From Betaproteobacteria bacterium (lineage in GTDB: Bacteria > Pseudomonadota > Gammaproteobacteria > Burkholderiales > SG8-41): a DNA stretch of 48,512 bases. The DNA lies in NCBI GenBank assembly GCA_947476215.1, contig CANJQI010000015.1, forward strand, positions 1 to 48,512. Direction: 5' to 3'. The notes below the pieces were generated by a model that ran no database searches, was not told the origin of the DNA, and was given only the letters and a program-made list of their open reading frames with translations. Shown in pieces: positions 26,321 to 36,003 of this stretch (within the stretch, counting starts at the first letter, position 1; every line of letters starts with the position of its first letter). The position numbers and the translations under genes are program-made.

Positions 26321-26810
26321 TTGAAAAACTTCTTGCAGCAATGCGGTCTGGGGTTTTTTGATTCTAGCATGCGCGGTTTGCGCGCTCACCGCGCAACAGT
26401 ATCCGCCTCTCGATGTCGCCGTCGATCTCACCGCGATCGGCAGGCTTTCGGCGCAACGGGGCGCGCCCATCATGCTGGTGTTTACGCGTCCCGAATGCCC
26501 ATTTTGCACACGCACCAAGAAAGAACCCCTGGAAGCCCTGCGCCTAAGCCAGAACTATGGTACGAAAGTCATCATGCGCGAGATCGTCGCCGCCGACAAT
26601 CGTACCGCGCTGCGCGACTTCGACGGCAATCTCATAACCCACGGCGAGATGGGGCGCAGATATGACGTGCGTTGGGTGCCTACGGTCATCGTGGTCGATG
26701 GCAAAGGCAAAGTACTCGCCGAACCCATCATCGACCTCACGGCAACGGATTTCTATAATCTTTATCTGGAACAGGCGATAGAAGCCGACCGCCTGCAATT
26801 GCGGCAGTAG
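26321..26810 (+). pseudogene. Periplasmic thioredoxin-like protein with apparent frameshift
   Basis: A well-placed GGGAGGTG (about 26310-26317) precedes a TTG start at 26321 that reads [12 protein letters not shown]. At the T6 run 26354-26359 the frame must shift by one base. With five T the peptide continues [15 protein letters not shown], a proper signal peptide, into the body PPLDVAVDLTAIGRL. The body is a thioredoxin fold with RPECPFCTRTKKE (CxxC) and the cis-proline in VRWVPTVIVVDGKG. Without the shift the downstream frame has only a TTG at 26358 and a truncated leader. Either a single-base sequencing error, a mutation, or slippage is possible. If corrected, the product has about 163 residues. 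Confidence 0.7.
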
Positions 26811-26816
26811 CAGCCG

Positions 26817-27380
26817 CTAGCTACACTGGAGACTGGCGCCTGCGCGCTTGCGCTTTACCGCATCCGCATAGGACGCCAGCTCAAAGCTGACAAACACCAG
26901 ATCCTTGCCGCGATAGGCAATGACCTGTTCCGACTCGCTTTTCCACGCGTATACCGGCGCCGATTCCGCGCTCCCGGCCTCCGCACGCTGAGGCTCACCA
27001 TGGCGGCGGCGCAAGTATCCGACAACCGCATCGTAATATTGCAATTCCGCGGTCAGCGAAAACTGCTGCAGCCTTCCGTGCAGGAAGTGCAGGCGGATTT
27101 CGCGCGTTTCAAACCCATCGAGCTTTTCGTCGTGTGATACACAACCGATATCCGCGAACGGATCATCACGCTTCATGCAGCCGTATCCGCGCTTGCCGAG
27201 ATCCGGCTTCACGCCCTTGATCTGCGCGAGCGCGGTATTGATATCGCGAAAATCCAGCTCGCGCTCCAGGCGCCCGTAACTCGCGCCCAGAGTGATATCC
27301 AGCACGCCCATAGGCTCTTCCCCGGCGAAGGTGGTCGTTGCCGCAAAAAAGAGAAAACCGCAGACAAAACGCTTGATCAC
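26817..27380 (-). CDS. Exported protein of unknown function
   Basis: From a GTG at 27380 the product has 187 residues. A signal peptide (IKRFVCGFLFFAATTTFA) is followed by GEEPMGVLDITLGASYGRLERELDF. Two cysteines (YGCMKRDD and IGCVSHDE) may form a periplasmic disulfide. I do not recognise the family. The GTG overlaps the algR stop codon (GTGA), which argues for coupled translation and fixes the start. The nearby thioredoxin-like gene is convergent, 6 bp from the stop. Confidence 0.7.
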   Translation of the reverse strand: MIKRFVCGFLFFAATTTFAGEEPMGVLDITLGASYGRLERELDFRDINTALAQIKGVKPDLGKRGYGCMKRDDPFADIGCVSHDEKLDGFETREIRLHFLHGRLQQFSLTAELQYYDAVVGYLRRRHGEPQRAEAGSAESAPVYAWKSESEQVIAYRGKDLVFVSFELASYADAVKRKRAGASLQCS

Positions 27381-28144
27381 AGCAAATTCCCGAATTCGCG
27401 TACGATGTGCTGCTGGCGCCGGCTGACATCGAGTTTTTCGGAGACGGTCTTGAGCAATACCACCCAGTGCCCGTCGCCGTCCGCGTCTGTCGCCCGCTCG
27501 AAGCCGCGAACCGCCTCTTTCGCGACCAGGCAATTGCGGTGTACACGCACAAACCTTCCCATGAATTCCTGCTCAAGTTTTGCCAGCGATTCCTCAAGCA
27601 GAAATTCGCGTTCCGCGGTGCGCACCGTGATGTACTTGAGTTCCGCCTTCAGAAAAACCACGTCGGCTACCGGGATCAGATGTATGCGTCCGCGCTCATT
27701 GACCGAAAAATGGCTACGCGCACCGGGTTTGAGTTCGCGCAGCACGTCCAGGCGCAGCGGCGCGATGGTAAGCACGCGCGACAGCGCATCGAACAGCCGG
27801 GCCAGACGTATCGGCTTCAGCAGATAGTCTATCGCATGGACTTCAAACGCCTTGAGCGCATAGTCGTCGTACGCGGTGGTAAAAATGACGCATGGCGGAT
27901 CCTCAAGCTTCTGCAGATGTTCGGCCACTTCGATACCGTCAATCTCCGGCATGCGGATATCAAGCAAAATGACGTCGACCGCGCATTCCGGCAGCATGTT
28001 AATGGCTTGCTTGCCGTTTTCCGCCTCGCCGGCAATTTCAATCGGCATCTTGAGCGCACAGTCCGACAGCAGATCGCGGATGCGGTTGCGCGCCGGCGCC
28101 TCATCATCGACGATCAGCACCCTCAGCGCCTGCGCGGGCGTCAT
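27377..28144 (-). CDS. algR: LytTR-family response regulator (AlgR type)
   Basis: The 255-residue regulator has a receiver domain with acidic residues D13 and D14 and the phosphorylated D62 in LLDIRMPEIDG. A LytTR DNA-binding domain follows at about 145-250, with FLKAELKYITVRT and FVRVHRNCLV. AlgR governs alginate, pili and virulence genes in pseudomonads; here its targets are unknown. It overlaps algZ by 4 bp (ATGA) and the next gene by 3 bp, forming a tight three-gene unit. Confidence 0.9.
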   Translation of the reverse strand: MTPAQALRVLIVDDEAPARNRIRDLLSDCALKMPIEIAGEAENGKQAINMLPECAVDVILLDIRMPEIDGIEVAEHLQKLEDPPCVIFTTAYDDYALKAFEVHAIDYLLKPIRLARLFDALSRVLTIAPLRLDVLRELKPGARSHFSVNERGRIHLIPVADVVFLKAELKYITVRTAEREFLLEESLAKLEQEFMGRFVRVHRNCLVAKEAVRGFERATDADGDGHWVVLLKTVSEKLDVSRRQQHIVREFGNLL

Positions 28145-29145
28145 GACTTGCTCCTGACGTATGGAATCACAATATGCACCTCATACGTATGGTCGGTAAT
28201 GTGAGTCTTAATACTCGCCTCCACGTCAAAATGCAACGCCAGCCGTTCGCGGATATTAGCCAGCGCCATGCGGTTGCCGCTCTGATGACTGCCCGCCAGC
28301 TGGTACGGGTTGCGCAAAGACACATGCACGCGGTCGTGGTCGAGGTGTATGCGTATTTCGACTCTGCCAGGCTCGCTACGCGGCTCGATACCGTGATACA
28401 CCGCGTTTTCAAGCAAAGGCTGCAGAACCATGGGAGGAATCAGGGCGTCAGGCGGCATGCCCGAGATGTCCCAGGCAATCTGCAGGCGTTCGCCCAGACG
28501 CAGCATCTCGATGTTCAGATATTGCTTGGCGAGATCGACTTCCCGGGAAATGGGCGTGAGCTTGCGATTGTCAGCCATCAGCACGCGAAACAAATCCGCG
28601 AGGTCCTCAAGGACCTGTTCGGCGCGCCGCGGATCCTGACGTATCAGACTCAATACCGCGTTGATGCTGTTGAACAGAAAGTGCGGGCGTATGCGCGCCT
28701 GCAATGCCTGCAACCGCGCTTCGGTCAGCGCCGGTGACAACGCGCGGCTGCGCAGATCGAAATAGCCCAGCGTGATCGCGGTCACGAGCAGCGTGAACAC
28801 CATGCACCGCTCAACGGCGATCGCGCCGAATACACCGGCTCCGATCAGGTAAACAATTGCGGTTATCGCAAGTTCGATTGCAATCACGACTGCAATCGAA
28901 TGCGAATATTTCATCCTGTGCAATAAGGGATGGGCCACCGCGAGCGCCATCAGGCTGAACAGCAGCACGGGCTGCACGATTGCAGACAATTGCGTCAGCT
29001 CACCGATCAATGCCGATACACCGTTCGTCTTGATCAGCGCGGCGACGAGACACATCCCGTCCACGATCAAAAGAGTACGCAGCAGTATTCCGAGATTGCG
29101 GAAGTCGGGCAAAGCGCCCTCATGCGCGTTTTGATTTATACTCAT
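28141..29145 (-). CDS. algZ: LytS-type sensor histidine kinase (AlgZ/FimS-like)
   Basis: The 334-residue kinase has four predicted membrane segments in residues 20-130. The phospho-acceptor histidine is H155 in RIRPHFLFNSINA, and an ATPase domain has the N-box LQPLLENAVYHGIEP. AlgZ partners AlgR, and the 4-bp gene overlap supports the same pairing here. The gene is divergent from argH with 26 bp between starts, an arrangement kept in pseudomonads. Confidence 0.9.
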   Translation of the reverse strand: MSINQNAHEGALPDFRNLGILLRTLLIVDGMCLVAALIKTNGVSALIGELTQLSAIVQPVLLFSLMALAVAHPLLHRMKYSHSIAVVIAIELAITAIVYLIGAGVFGAIAVERCMVFTLLVTAITLGYFDLRSRALSPALTEARLQALQARIRPHFLFNSINAVLSLIRQDPRRAEQVLEDLADLFRVLMADNRKLTPISREVDLAKQYLNIEMLRLGERLQIAWDISGMPPDALIPPMVLQPLLENAVYHGIEPRSEPGRVEIRIHLDHDRVHVSLRNPYQLAGSHQSGNRMALANIRERLALHFDVEASIKTHITDHTYEVHIVIPYVRSKS

Positions 29146-29171
29146 CGTTTGATTATGTGAGAGCGTAACCG

Positions 29172-30569
29172 GTGACGCAAGAGAAAACCAAAGGTGCGGC
29201 CGCTCTGTGGTCGGGACGTTTCAACGAACCCGTCACGGAGCTTGTAAAACATTACACCGCGTCCGTTACTTTTGACCAGCGGCTCGCCGAATTTGATATT
29301 GAAGGCTCTCTGGCGCATGCGCGCATGCTGCACGCGGTCGACATCCTCGGCGGCGAAGACCTTGCGTCGATTGAAAACGGACTGGCGCAGATCCGCGATG
29401 AGATCCGCAGCGGCAAATTCACGTGGTCCGTGGACCTCGAGGACGTGCATTTCAATATCGAAAGGCGACTCACCGCGCTGGTCGGCGACGCCGGCAAACG
29501 GCTGCATACGGCGCGCTCGCGCAACGACCAGGTCGCGACCGATGTGCGGCTGTATCTGCGCTCGGCGACAGACGAAATTACCGCCCTGATCAAGAATGCG
29601 CAACGCGCGCTGCTGGACCTCGCCGACCAGCACACCGAAACCATACTCCCCGGCTACACGCATATGCAAGTCGCCCAGCCGGTATCGTATGCCCATCATT
29701 TGATGGCGTATTTTGAAATGCTTGCGCGCGACGCACAGCGTCTCGGCGACTGCCGCAAGCGCGTCAACCGCCTGCCGCTCGGTGCCGCCGCACTGGCCGG
29801 CACCACGTTTCCGATCGACCGCATGATGGTCGCCAAGGCGCTGGGGTTTGACGGTGTTTGCGAAAACTCCATAGACGCGGTTTCCGACCGTGATTTTGCG
29901 ATCGAGTTTTGCGCCGCCGGTGCTCTCATCATGACGCATCTGTCGCGTTTCTGCGAGGAAATCATCATCTGGATGAACCCGCGTTTTGCATTCGTGGATC
30001 TCGCCGACCGCTTCTGCACGGGTTCGTCCATCATGCCGCAGAAGAAAAACCCCGACGTGCCGGAGCTGATACGTGGCAAGACAGGCCGCGTCAACGGCAG
30101 CCTGGTTGCTCTGTTGACACTGATGAAAGGCCAACCGCTCGCTTACAACAAGGACAATCAGGAGGACAAGGAACCCTTGTTCGATACCGTGGATACGCTA
30201 AGCGCTAGTTTGCGCGTATTCGGGGATCTGCTGGGTGGAATCAAGGTCAACGTCGAGGCCATGCGCAACGCGGCGCTTGAGGGATACGCAACGGCCACCG
30301 ATCTGGCCGACTACCTGGTCAAAAAAGGGGTACCGTTCCGCGAGGCACACGAAGCCGTTGCACAGACGGTGAAATTCGCTGAAGGCCGCGGCTGCGATCT
30401 CGCCGCGCTTACGCTGCCCGAGTTGCAGCAATTCTCCGCGCTCATCGAAGACGATGTGTTCGCCGCGCTTACCCTGGAAGGCGGGCTTAAGGCGCGAAGC
30501 CATATCGGCGGCACTGCACCGGCACGCGTCAAGAAAGCGATTTCCAAGGCGCGAAAGTCGCTCGTCTGA
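29172..30569 (+). CDS. argH: Argininosuccinate lyase
   Basis: The 465-residue enzyme splits argininosuccinate to arginine and fumarate. The fumarase/aspartase-superfamily signature [12 protein letters not shown] is at 284-295 with the catalytic serine loop, and YTHMQVAQP near 162-170 carries H164. [13 protein letters not shown] is at about 112-124. The start is a GTG at 29172; the next in-frame ATG is some 50 codons in and would cut the conserved ALWSGRF, so GTG is preferred. Confidence 0.96.
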   Translation: MTQEKTKGAAALWSGRFNEPVTELVKHYTASVTFDQRLAEFDIEGSLAHARMLHAVDILGGEDLASIENGLAQIRDEIRSGKFTWSVDLEDVHFNIERRLTALVGDAGKRLHTARSRNDQVATDVRLYLRSATDEITALIKNAQRALLDLADQHTETILPGYTHMQVAQPVSYAHHLMAYFEMLARDAQRLGDCRKRVNRLPLGAAALAGTTFPIDRMMVAKALGFDGVCENSIDAVSDRDFAIEFCAAGALIMTHLSRFCEEIIIWMNPRFAFVDLADRFCTGSSIMPQKKNPDVPELIRGKTGRVNGSLVALLTLMKGQPLAYNKDNQEDKEPLFDTVDTLSASLRVFGDLLGGIKVNVEAMRNAALEGYATATDLADYLVKKGVPFREAHEAVAQTVKFAEGRGCDLAALTLPELQQFSALIEDDVFAALTLEGGLKARSHIGGTAPARVKKAISKARKSLV

Positions 30570-30607
30570 ATCCGCGGTTTTGCGGCGGAGTGTCGCCACG
30601 CGATGCC

Positions 30608-30637
30608 GGCGGGTTACGCTACGCTAACCCGCCCTAC
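30608..30637. repeat. Single REP palindrome (inverted, ending in CTAC)
   Basis: The hairpin GGCGGGTTA-CGCTACGC-TAACCCGCC (30608-30633) is followed by CTAC (30634-30637), the complement of the GTAG head typical of REP elements. It lies between the convergent argH and BPSS1780-type genes and may also stop transcription. Confidence 0.75.
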
Positions 30638-30646
30638 GACATGCCC

Positions 30647-31435
30647 TTAGCTTGCGGAGCGATGCGTAAAGAAAATGTCGCGATATGCCGCGTAAATCGA
30701 CGCAATCGCCACCGGTATCAATACCAAAAATCCAAGTCCCAGGGGAATGGCGGCGATTACGGCCAGCACCAACAACACCAGGCTGTAGAGTGTGAAAGGG
30801 ATCATATTTTTGAGGCAGGCAAGAAAACTATCCTTTAATGCCTGCGCCGGTTTCAAGTTGTGAAACACCACCAACGCCGGGGCGAACCAAAGCGCCATGC
30901 CTACCGGTATGGTGAGCGTCAGCGCAATCAGCACGGCGAGCAAGACACCCAGCCCCATGGCCGCGAAGTTAAAAGCGCCGCCGTAGGCGCCGGCAAACAA
31001 GCCCGCGCCACCAACGATCAAGAATACGGGGACCAATATGGCGACCATGGCCGCCATGGACAACAAGCCGACGATGATCAGGTCGCCAGTACTTTGCTTG
31101 AATGCCGCGAATAAATGCTCAATCGTAAGTTCCTGATTATTTTCCTGCTCCCTACAACCCAGCATGAAGCCGGCGCCAAAAACCGGACTGAGCAGCATGG
31201 TTGCGACGCTGCCGAGCAGCGGCACGAGACCGACCAATGTCACGCACACGGCAAACACGACAAATAGCAGCACCCAGATTCCGGGTTGCTTTTTGAATAG
31301 TTCAAACCCCGACGCGATCCATTCCCAGCCGCGCCCGGCGTCGACCGTCCGTCCACCCGCGATGTAGCCGTCGACCACCGTGACCGCATCCGCGGCTGCG
31401 GCGGGTGGAGACTGATAGGGATTAACTTCATTCAT
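30647..31435 (-). CDS. BPSS1780-family integral membrane protein
   Basis: From an ATG at 31435 the product has 262 residues. The N-terminus MNEVNPYQSP is typical of this family; a Pro/Ala-rich stretch and five or six membrane segments follow. The family, common in betaproteobacteria, has no assigned function. A longer frame upstream (15 residues) is less likely because it lacks the NPYQSP opening. The gene is convergent with argH, with a REP palindrome between. Confidence 0.8.
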   Translation of the reverse strand: MNEVNPYQSPPAAAADAVTVVDGYIAGGRTVDAGRGWEWIASGFELFKKQPGIWVLLFVVFAVCVTLVGLVPLLGSVATMLLSPVFGAGFMLGCREQENNQELTIEHLFAAFKQSTGDLIIVGLLSMAAMVAILVPVFLIVGGAGLFAGAYGGAFNFAAMGLGVLLAVLIALTLTIPVGMALWFAPALVVFHNLKPAQALKDSFLACLKNMIPFTLYSLVLLVLAVIAAIPLGLGFLVLIPVAIASIYAAYRDIFFTHRSAS

Positions 31436-31547
31436 GATAGTGTCCGTAGAAGAATCAAACACGGATGCAGCATATTCCAATGCGGGACGCCTGACAATTG
31501 CGGGCGATTCATCGCCTGGTGGCGAGATAACTTCGCAATCAGCTCCT

Positions 31548-31637
31548 GTAGGATGGGTTGAGGCACGAAACCCATCAGCTGCGGCCCGTTGCCATGCGGG
31601 CCAATTGATGGGTGTCGCTGCGCTCGACCCATCCTAC
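31548..31637. repeat. BIME: two inverted REP palindromes
   Basis: GTAG (31548-31551) is followed by a stem GATGGGTT/AACCCATC. Then comes a spacer that is itself palindromic (GGCCCG/CGGGCC), then a stem GATGGGT/ACCCATC, and CTAC (31634-31637). The two REPs face each other and the outer 12 bp are perfectly complementary. The element occupies the middle of the 309-bp gap between the BPSS1780-type gene and the FAD/Fe-S dehydrogenase. No promoter was recognised in the rest of that gap. Confidence 0.85.
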
Positions 31638-31744
31638 ACCGTGACTGCGTACTCAGACGAGGGGGGTGTGGAAGACGTTTGTACAAAGTTCAAAACACGC
31701 TCCAGATAACGTCGGAGTCAATGCATGCAGGTTAGAATCCCAGC

Positions 31745-34663
31745 ATGCGCAGTGTCCCTTCCAACGCCGTCAAGTCCAGATCATCGCTGCAATACGACGT
31801 GGTTGCCCTCGAAGCCCAGCTAGTACGGCGAGTACGTGGGGACGTGAGCTTCGACAGCGGCAGCCGCGCCGCCTATGCGCACGATGCCTCGAACTACCGC
31901 CAGGTGCCCATCGGCGTCGTAGTGCCGAAAACCGTGGAGGACGTCATTGCCACGGTCGAGGTATGCCGACACCACGACGTGCCTATCTTGATGCGCGGCG
32001 GCGGTACTTCGCAGAACGGTCAGTGCGTGAACGTCGCGGTCGTGATCGACACCTCCAGATACCTGAACCGCGTGCTCGCCATCGATCACACGGCGAGAAT
32101 CGCACATGCCGAACCCGGTGTCATTTGCGATGACCTGCGCAACGCGGCGGAACGGCACCAACTCACGTTTGGCCCTGATCCGGCGACGCATAGCCGCTGC
32201 ACGCTGGGCGGCATGATAGGCAATAACTCGTGTGGCGCGCACTCGGTGACGGCGGGCAAGACCGTGGAAAACGTCGAGGCGCTGGAAATTCTGACCTACG
32301 ACGGGCTGCGATTATGGGTGGGGCCGACACCGGATGACGAACTCGCTAGGATCATAGCCGACGGCGGCAGGCGCGGCGAAATTTATGCGCAGCTCAAGGC
32401 GCTGCGCGACCGCTATGGCGACTTGATACGATCGCGCTTTCCAAAAATTAAGCGCCGCGTGTCGGGCTACAACCTCGATCAGCTGCTCCCCGAGAACGGG
32501 TTTAATGTCGCGCGCGCGCTGGTGGGCAGCGAAGGCACTTGCGTCCTGACCTTGCAGGCGCGGACCCGGCTGGTGCAAATCCCGGCCTGCCGCGTGTTGC
32601 TGGTATTGGGCTTTGCCGACATCTACCGTGCGGGCGATGCGGTTCCCGAGATTCTGCCCTTCGGGCCTTTGGCCACCGAGGGACTGGACGAACGCATCAT
32701 CGGCGGCCTGCGCGAGCGCGGATTAAGACTGGACGATATCCGGCAACTGCCCGCCGGCAACGCATGGATCATGATCGAGTTCGGTGGCGATACGGTCGAT
32801 GCCGCGGCAGAGAGAGCGCGCGCGTTGATGCGTCACTACGATGGCGCACCCGGCGCGCCGAGTACGTGGCTGATCACCGATCCCGCGCAACAAAACCGCA
32901 TCTGGACCATCCGTGAAACAGGATCCTCGGCGACCGCGCTGGCGCTGCATCCTGAAGTACCGGACCCCGCCGTCGGATGGGAAGATGCAGCGGTCGATCC
33001 ATTGCGGCTGGGCGATTACCTGCGCGAATTTCAGACGCTGGTCGATAGTCATGGTTACAAAACGTCGCTGTTCGGCCACTTTGGCGATGGCTGTATACAT
33101 GCGCGCATCAATTTTGACCTGCGCAGCCGGCCGGGAATAGATCAATGGCGGCGCTTTCTGCGCGCCGCAGCCGAACTGGTCGTCAAGTACGGCGGTTCGC
33201 TGTCCGGCGAGCATGGCGATGGCCAAGCCAAAGCCGAGTTTCTGCCCATCATGTTCGGTGATGAATTGATGCAGGCGTTTCGTGAGTTCAAACGCATCTG
33301 GGATCCGCGCGGCCGCATGAATCCCGGCAAGCTCATAGACGCGTACCGCGTCGATGAAAATCTACGCCTGGGCCCCGACTACCAGCCGCTGCAGCCGGCG
33401 ACACGCATGTCGTTCATCACGCCCGAGGGCCGCGGGTTTGCACGTGCGATCGAACACTGCGTGGGCATGGGCAAATGCCGTGGCAAGGACAGCGCCACCA
33501 TGTGCCCCAGCTATCGCGCCACCGGTGAAGAGCGCCATTCGACACGCGGACGCGCGCGGCTGTTGCAGGAAATGTTGCGCGGCGAAGTCATCGACAATCT
33601 GTGGCAAAGCGAAGAAGTCCATGATGCATTGGACCTGTGTTTCGCCTGCAAGGGCTGCAAGAGCGACTGCCCGACACATACCGACATGGCCAGCTACAAG
33701 GCGGAGTTTCTTTCGCATTATCATGAGCTTAGGCGCAGACCGACAGAGGCTTACAGCATGGGCATGATAGGAAACTGGGCGCGCGCCGCGGCCACCGTGC
33801 CGCGCATTGTCAACTTTCTGACCCAGACCCCCGGCTTCAGCCACGTCGCCAGAAAATTCTCGGGCATTGCACCCCGGCGCACCATTCCGAAATTCGCCAC
33901 GCAATCGTTTACCGACTGGTTTCGCAACCGGGCCAAGTCATGCGACAGCGGGCGCCGCGTGTTGCTCTGGCCCGATACCTTCAACAACTATTTTCATCCT
34001 GAGACGGCTATCGCTGCCGTTGAAGTGCTGGAGGATGCCGGTTGTGACGTGGTACTGCCGTCGCGGGCGCTGTGTTGCGGCCGGCCGCTATACGATTTCG
34101 GCATGCTGGACAGAGCGAAGCAGCAGCTGCAGCAGATCATGACGCATCTTGAACCTGAAATACGCGGGGGCATACCCATCGTAGGGTTGGAACCCGCATG
34201 CGTTTCGGTATTCAAAGATGAATTACTGAATCTGTTTCCGTCCAACGAACTGGCGCGCCTGTTGAGCGCACAGACGTTCATGTTTGGTGATTTCCTCGTC
34301 AACCAGACGCAGTGGCAACCAAGCAAGCTCGCACGCAAGGTTGTCGTACATGGACACTGCCACCAGAAATCGGTGCTGGGCATGGCCGGCGACAGCCAGC
34401 TTTTAAAGTCGCTGGGCGTCGATTTCGAAGTGCTGGATTCCGGCTGCTGCGGCATGGCGGGTTCATTCGGTTTCAAGCAGCGTCATTACGACGTTTCGAT
34501 CAAAGCGGGCGAGTCCGGCGGACTGCTGCCCGCCGTGCGCGCAGCAGCAGCTGACACACTGATCGTCAGCAATGGTTACAGCTGCCGCGAGCAAATCGCA
34601 CAGTGCACGGACCGCCGCGCATTGCATATCGCGGAGGTCGCTCGCATGGCGATTGGTGGATAA
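31745..34663 (+). CDS. FAD-linked and Fe-S dehydrogenase (YdiJ/D-2-hydroxyacid type)
   Basis: The 972-residue protein joins three modules. The N-terminal PCMH-type FAD domain has MRGGGTSQNGQ near 83-93 and GGMIGNNSCGAHS. An FAD-oxidase C-terminal domain carries FGHFGDGCIHARINFD. The C-terminal Fe-S and cysteine-rich part has the clusters CVGMGKCRG...MCPSY and CFACKGCKSDCPTH, then CCGRP and VHGHCHQKS. E. coli YdiJ, a D-2-hydroxyglutarate dehydrogenase, has this layout. The substrate here is a D-2-hydroxyacid by inference only. It is convergent with pcaG, 15 bp apart. Confidence 0.87.
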   Translation: MRSVPSNAVKSRSSLQYDVVALEAQLVRRVRGDVSFDSGSRAAYAHDASNYRQVPIGVVVPKTVEDVIATVEVCRHHDVPILMRGGGTSQNGQCVNVAVVIDTSRYLNRVLAIDHTARIAHAEPGVICDDLRNAAERHQLTFGPDPATHSRCTLGGMIGNNSCGAHSVTAGKTVENVEALEILTYDGLRLWVGPTPDDELARIIADGGRRGEIYAQLKALRDRYGDLIRSRFPKIKRRVSGYNLDQLLPENGFNVARALVGSEGTCVLTLQARTRLVQIPACRVLLVLGFADIYRAGDAVPEILPFGPLATEGLDERIIGGLRERGLRLDDIRQLPAGNAWIMIEFGGDTVDAAAERARALMRHYDGAPGAPSTWLITDPAQQNRIWTIRETGSSATALALHPEVPDPAVGWEDAAVDPLRLGDYLREFQTLVDSHGYKTSLFGHFGDGCIHARINFDLRSRPGIDQWRRFLRAAAELVVKYGGSLSGEHGDGQAKAEFLPIMFGDELMQAFREFKRIWDPRGRMNPGKLIDAYRVDENLRLGPDYQPLQPATRMSFITPEGRGFARAIEHCVGMGKCRGKDSATMCPSYRATGEERHSTRGRARLLQEMLRGEVIDNLWQSEEVHDALDLCFACKGCKSDCPTHTDMASYKAEFLSHYHELRRRPTEAYSMGMIGNWARAAATVPRIVNFLTQTPGFSHVARKFSGIAPRRTIPKFATQSFTDWFRNRAKSCDSGRRVLLWPDTFNNYFHPETAIAAVEVLEDAGCDVVLPSRALCCGRPLYDFGMLDRAKQQLQQIMTHLEPEIRGGIPIVGLEPACVSVFKDELLNLFPSNELARLLSAQTFMFGDFLVNQTQWQPSKLARKVVVHGHCHQKSVLGMAGDSQLLKSLGVDFEVLDSGCCGMAGSFGFKQRHYDVSIKAGESGGLLPAVRAAAADTLIVSNGYSCREQIAQCTDRRALHIAEVARMAIGG

Positions 34664-34678
34664 CGATTTAGGGCGTGC

Positions 34679-35248
34679 TCAGTATTCGAAGAAGACCGTT
34701 TCGTCTTTTCCCTGCACGACGATATTCCACTCCAGTTCGTTTGCGTCTGTCGCTACACGCCGTGCGATCAGGGTTGCGCGGCGCTCTTCCGGAACGAGCT
34801 TGAGTACCGGATCCTCCGCATTATGCGTGTCGTCGGGAAAATAAACGCGTGTGGTCAGGTGTTTTAGCAGGCCCCGCATGAATATCACGACCACCAAATG
34901 CGGCGCCTGCAGCACCCCGCCCGGCCCCGGCGTACAACCGGGCTCAATCGTGACGAGCCGATACGCGCCGCGTTCATCGGCCATCACCCGTCCAAAGCCC
35001 CTGAATTCCCGTTCCAGTGGCTTTTCCTGAAAATCCTCGGGGTGAGCGTACTTGCCGTGCGCATTCGCCTGCCAGGTCTCGATCGCGGCATGGCCGACGG
35101 GTGCGCCATCACCATCGATCACGCGCCCGTGCAGGACGACGCGCTTGCCGGATACACCTTGAACGGTAAGATCACCCGCCAGCGATGGCGCAAAACTGAT
35201 CGACACAAACGGTCCCACCGTCTGGGAAGCGGTCGTGAGTTCATTCAT
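34679..35248 (-). CDS. pcaG: Protocatechuate 3,4-dioxygenase alpha-type subunit
   Basis: The 189-residue protein is an intradiol dioxygenase homolog without the full iron-ligand set. ASQTVGPF at the start and GRVIDGDGAPVGHAAIETWQANAHGKY near 53-79 match PcaG. In the usual alpha-beta dimer it shapes the pocket while the beta chain binds iron. The ATG at 35248 is chosen because it precedes the conserved opening. It follows pcaH with a 1-bp gap. The enzyme would open the ring of protocatechuate between the two hydroxyls, but no later beta-ketoadipate genes are in view. Confidence 0.88.
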   Translation of the reverse strand: MNELTTASQTVGPFVSISFAPSLAGDLTVQGVSGKRVVLHGRVIDGDGAPVGHAAIETWQANAHGKYAHPEDFQEKPLEREFRGFGRVMADERGAYRLVTIEPGCTPGPGGVLQAPHLVVVIFMRGLLKHLTTRVYFPDDTHNAEDPVLKLVPEERRATLIARRVATDANELEWNIVVQGKDETVFFEY

Positions 35249-35249
35249 C

Positions 35250-35954
35250 TTATTTCTCCATGGGCGTCGCGTCGCGGCCACGCAGCACGATGTCGAATCG
35301 ATACGCAATCGCAAACTCGGGAACGGTATTTTCCCAGTCAAAACTGGAAATCAGCCGCTGGCGTGCACGCTCGTCGGCAATACACGTGTACATGGGATCA
35401 AGGGCAAGCAGCGGGTCACCCGGAAAATACATCTGTGTAACCAGCCGTTGCAGAAATCCGCACCCAAACACAGAGAAATGAATATGGGGCGGACGCCACG
35501 CATTGTGATGGTTGCGCCATGGATAGGCGCCAGGCTTGATCGTCACAAAACGGTAGCGTCCTGCGTCGTCGGTCAGAGTACGGCCGCAGCCGGTGAAATT
35601 GGGATCCAGCGGTGCGTCGTGATTGTCGTCCGCGTGCCGGTAACGACCCGCGGCGTTGGACTGCCATATTTCGACCAGTGTGTTGGCCACCGGACACCCG
35701 CCGTCATCAAGAACCCGTCCATTGACGATCATGCGCTCGCCTAACGGAGCGCTCTGATGCTGGCGTGTCAGGTCGTGATCCAGTGGAGCGATTTCATTGC
35801 GCCCGAAAACCGGACCGGTAATCTCCGAGAGGGTCTGCGGCACCAGCACCAACGGCTGGACAGGCGCACGTTTAACGGTGGATTTGTACGGTGGATAAAG
35901 ATAATCAGGTTGGCTGCCCGGGGATGGTTTCCGGTAACTGTGGACGTCATGCAT
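35250..35954 (-). CDS. pcaH: Protocatechuate 3,4-dioxygenase beta-type subunit
   Basis: The 234-residue iron-binding subunit has the non-heme Fe(III) ligands in place: Y105 in GRYRHADD, Y144 in GAYPWRN, and H157 and H159 in RPPHIHFS. QSNAAGRYRHADDNHDAPLDP is the family block. The N-terminus (HSYRKPSPGSQPDYLYPPYKST) resembles the extended arm of PcaH that packs on PcaG. Together with pcaG it encodes an intradiol aromatic-ring dioxygenase; whether the substrate is protocatechuate or a related catechol acid is not proved. Confidence 0.9.
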   Translation of the reverse strand: MHDVHSYRKPSPGSQPDYLYPPYKSTVKRAPVQPLVLVPQTLSEITGPVFGRNEIAPLDHDLTRQHQSAPLGERMIVNGRVLDDGGCPVANTLVEIWQSNAAGRYRHADDNHDAPLDPNFTGCGRTLTDDAGRYRFVTIKPGAYPWRNHHNAWRPPHIHFSVFGCGFLQRLVTQMYFPGDPLLALDPMYTCIADERARQRLISSFDWENTVPEFAIAYRFDIVLRGRDATPMEK

Positions 35955-36003
35955 GGCGATTCCCAGTGAATTAGCACAGGCTGCGAAGCGACATACGCGA
36001 TGG

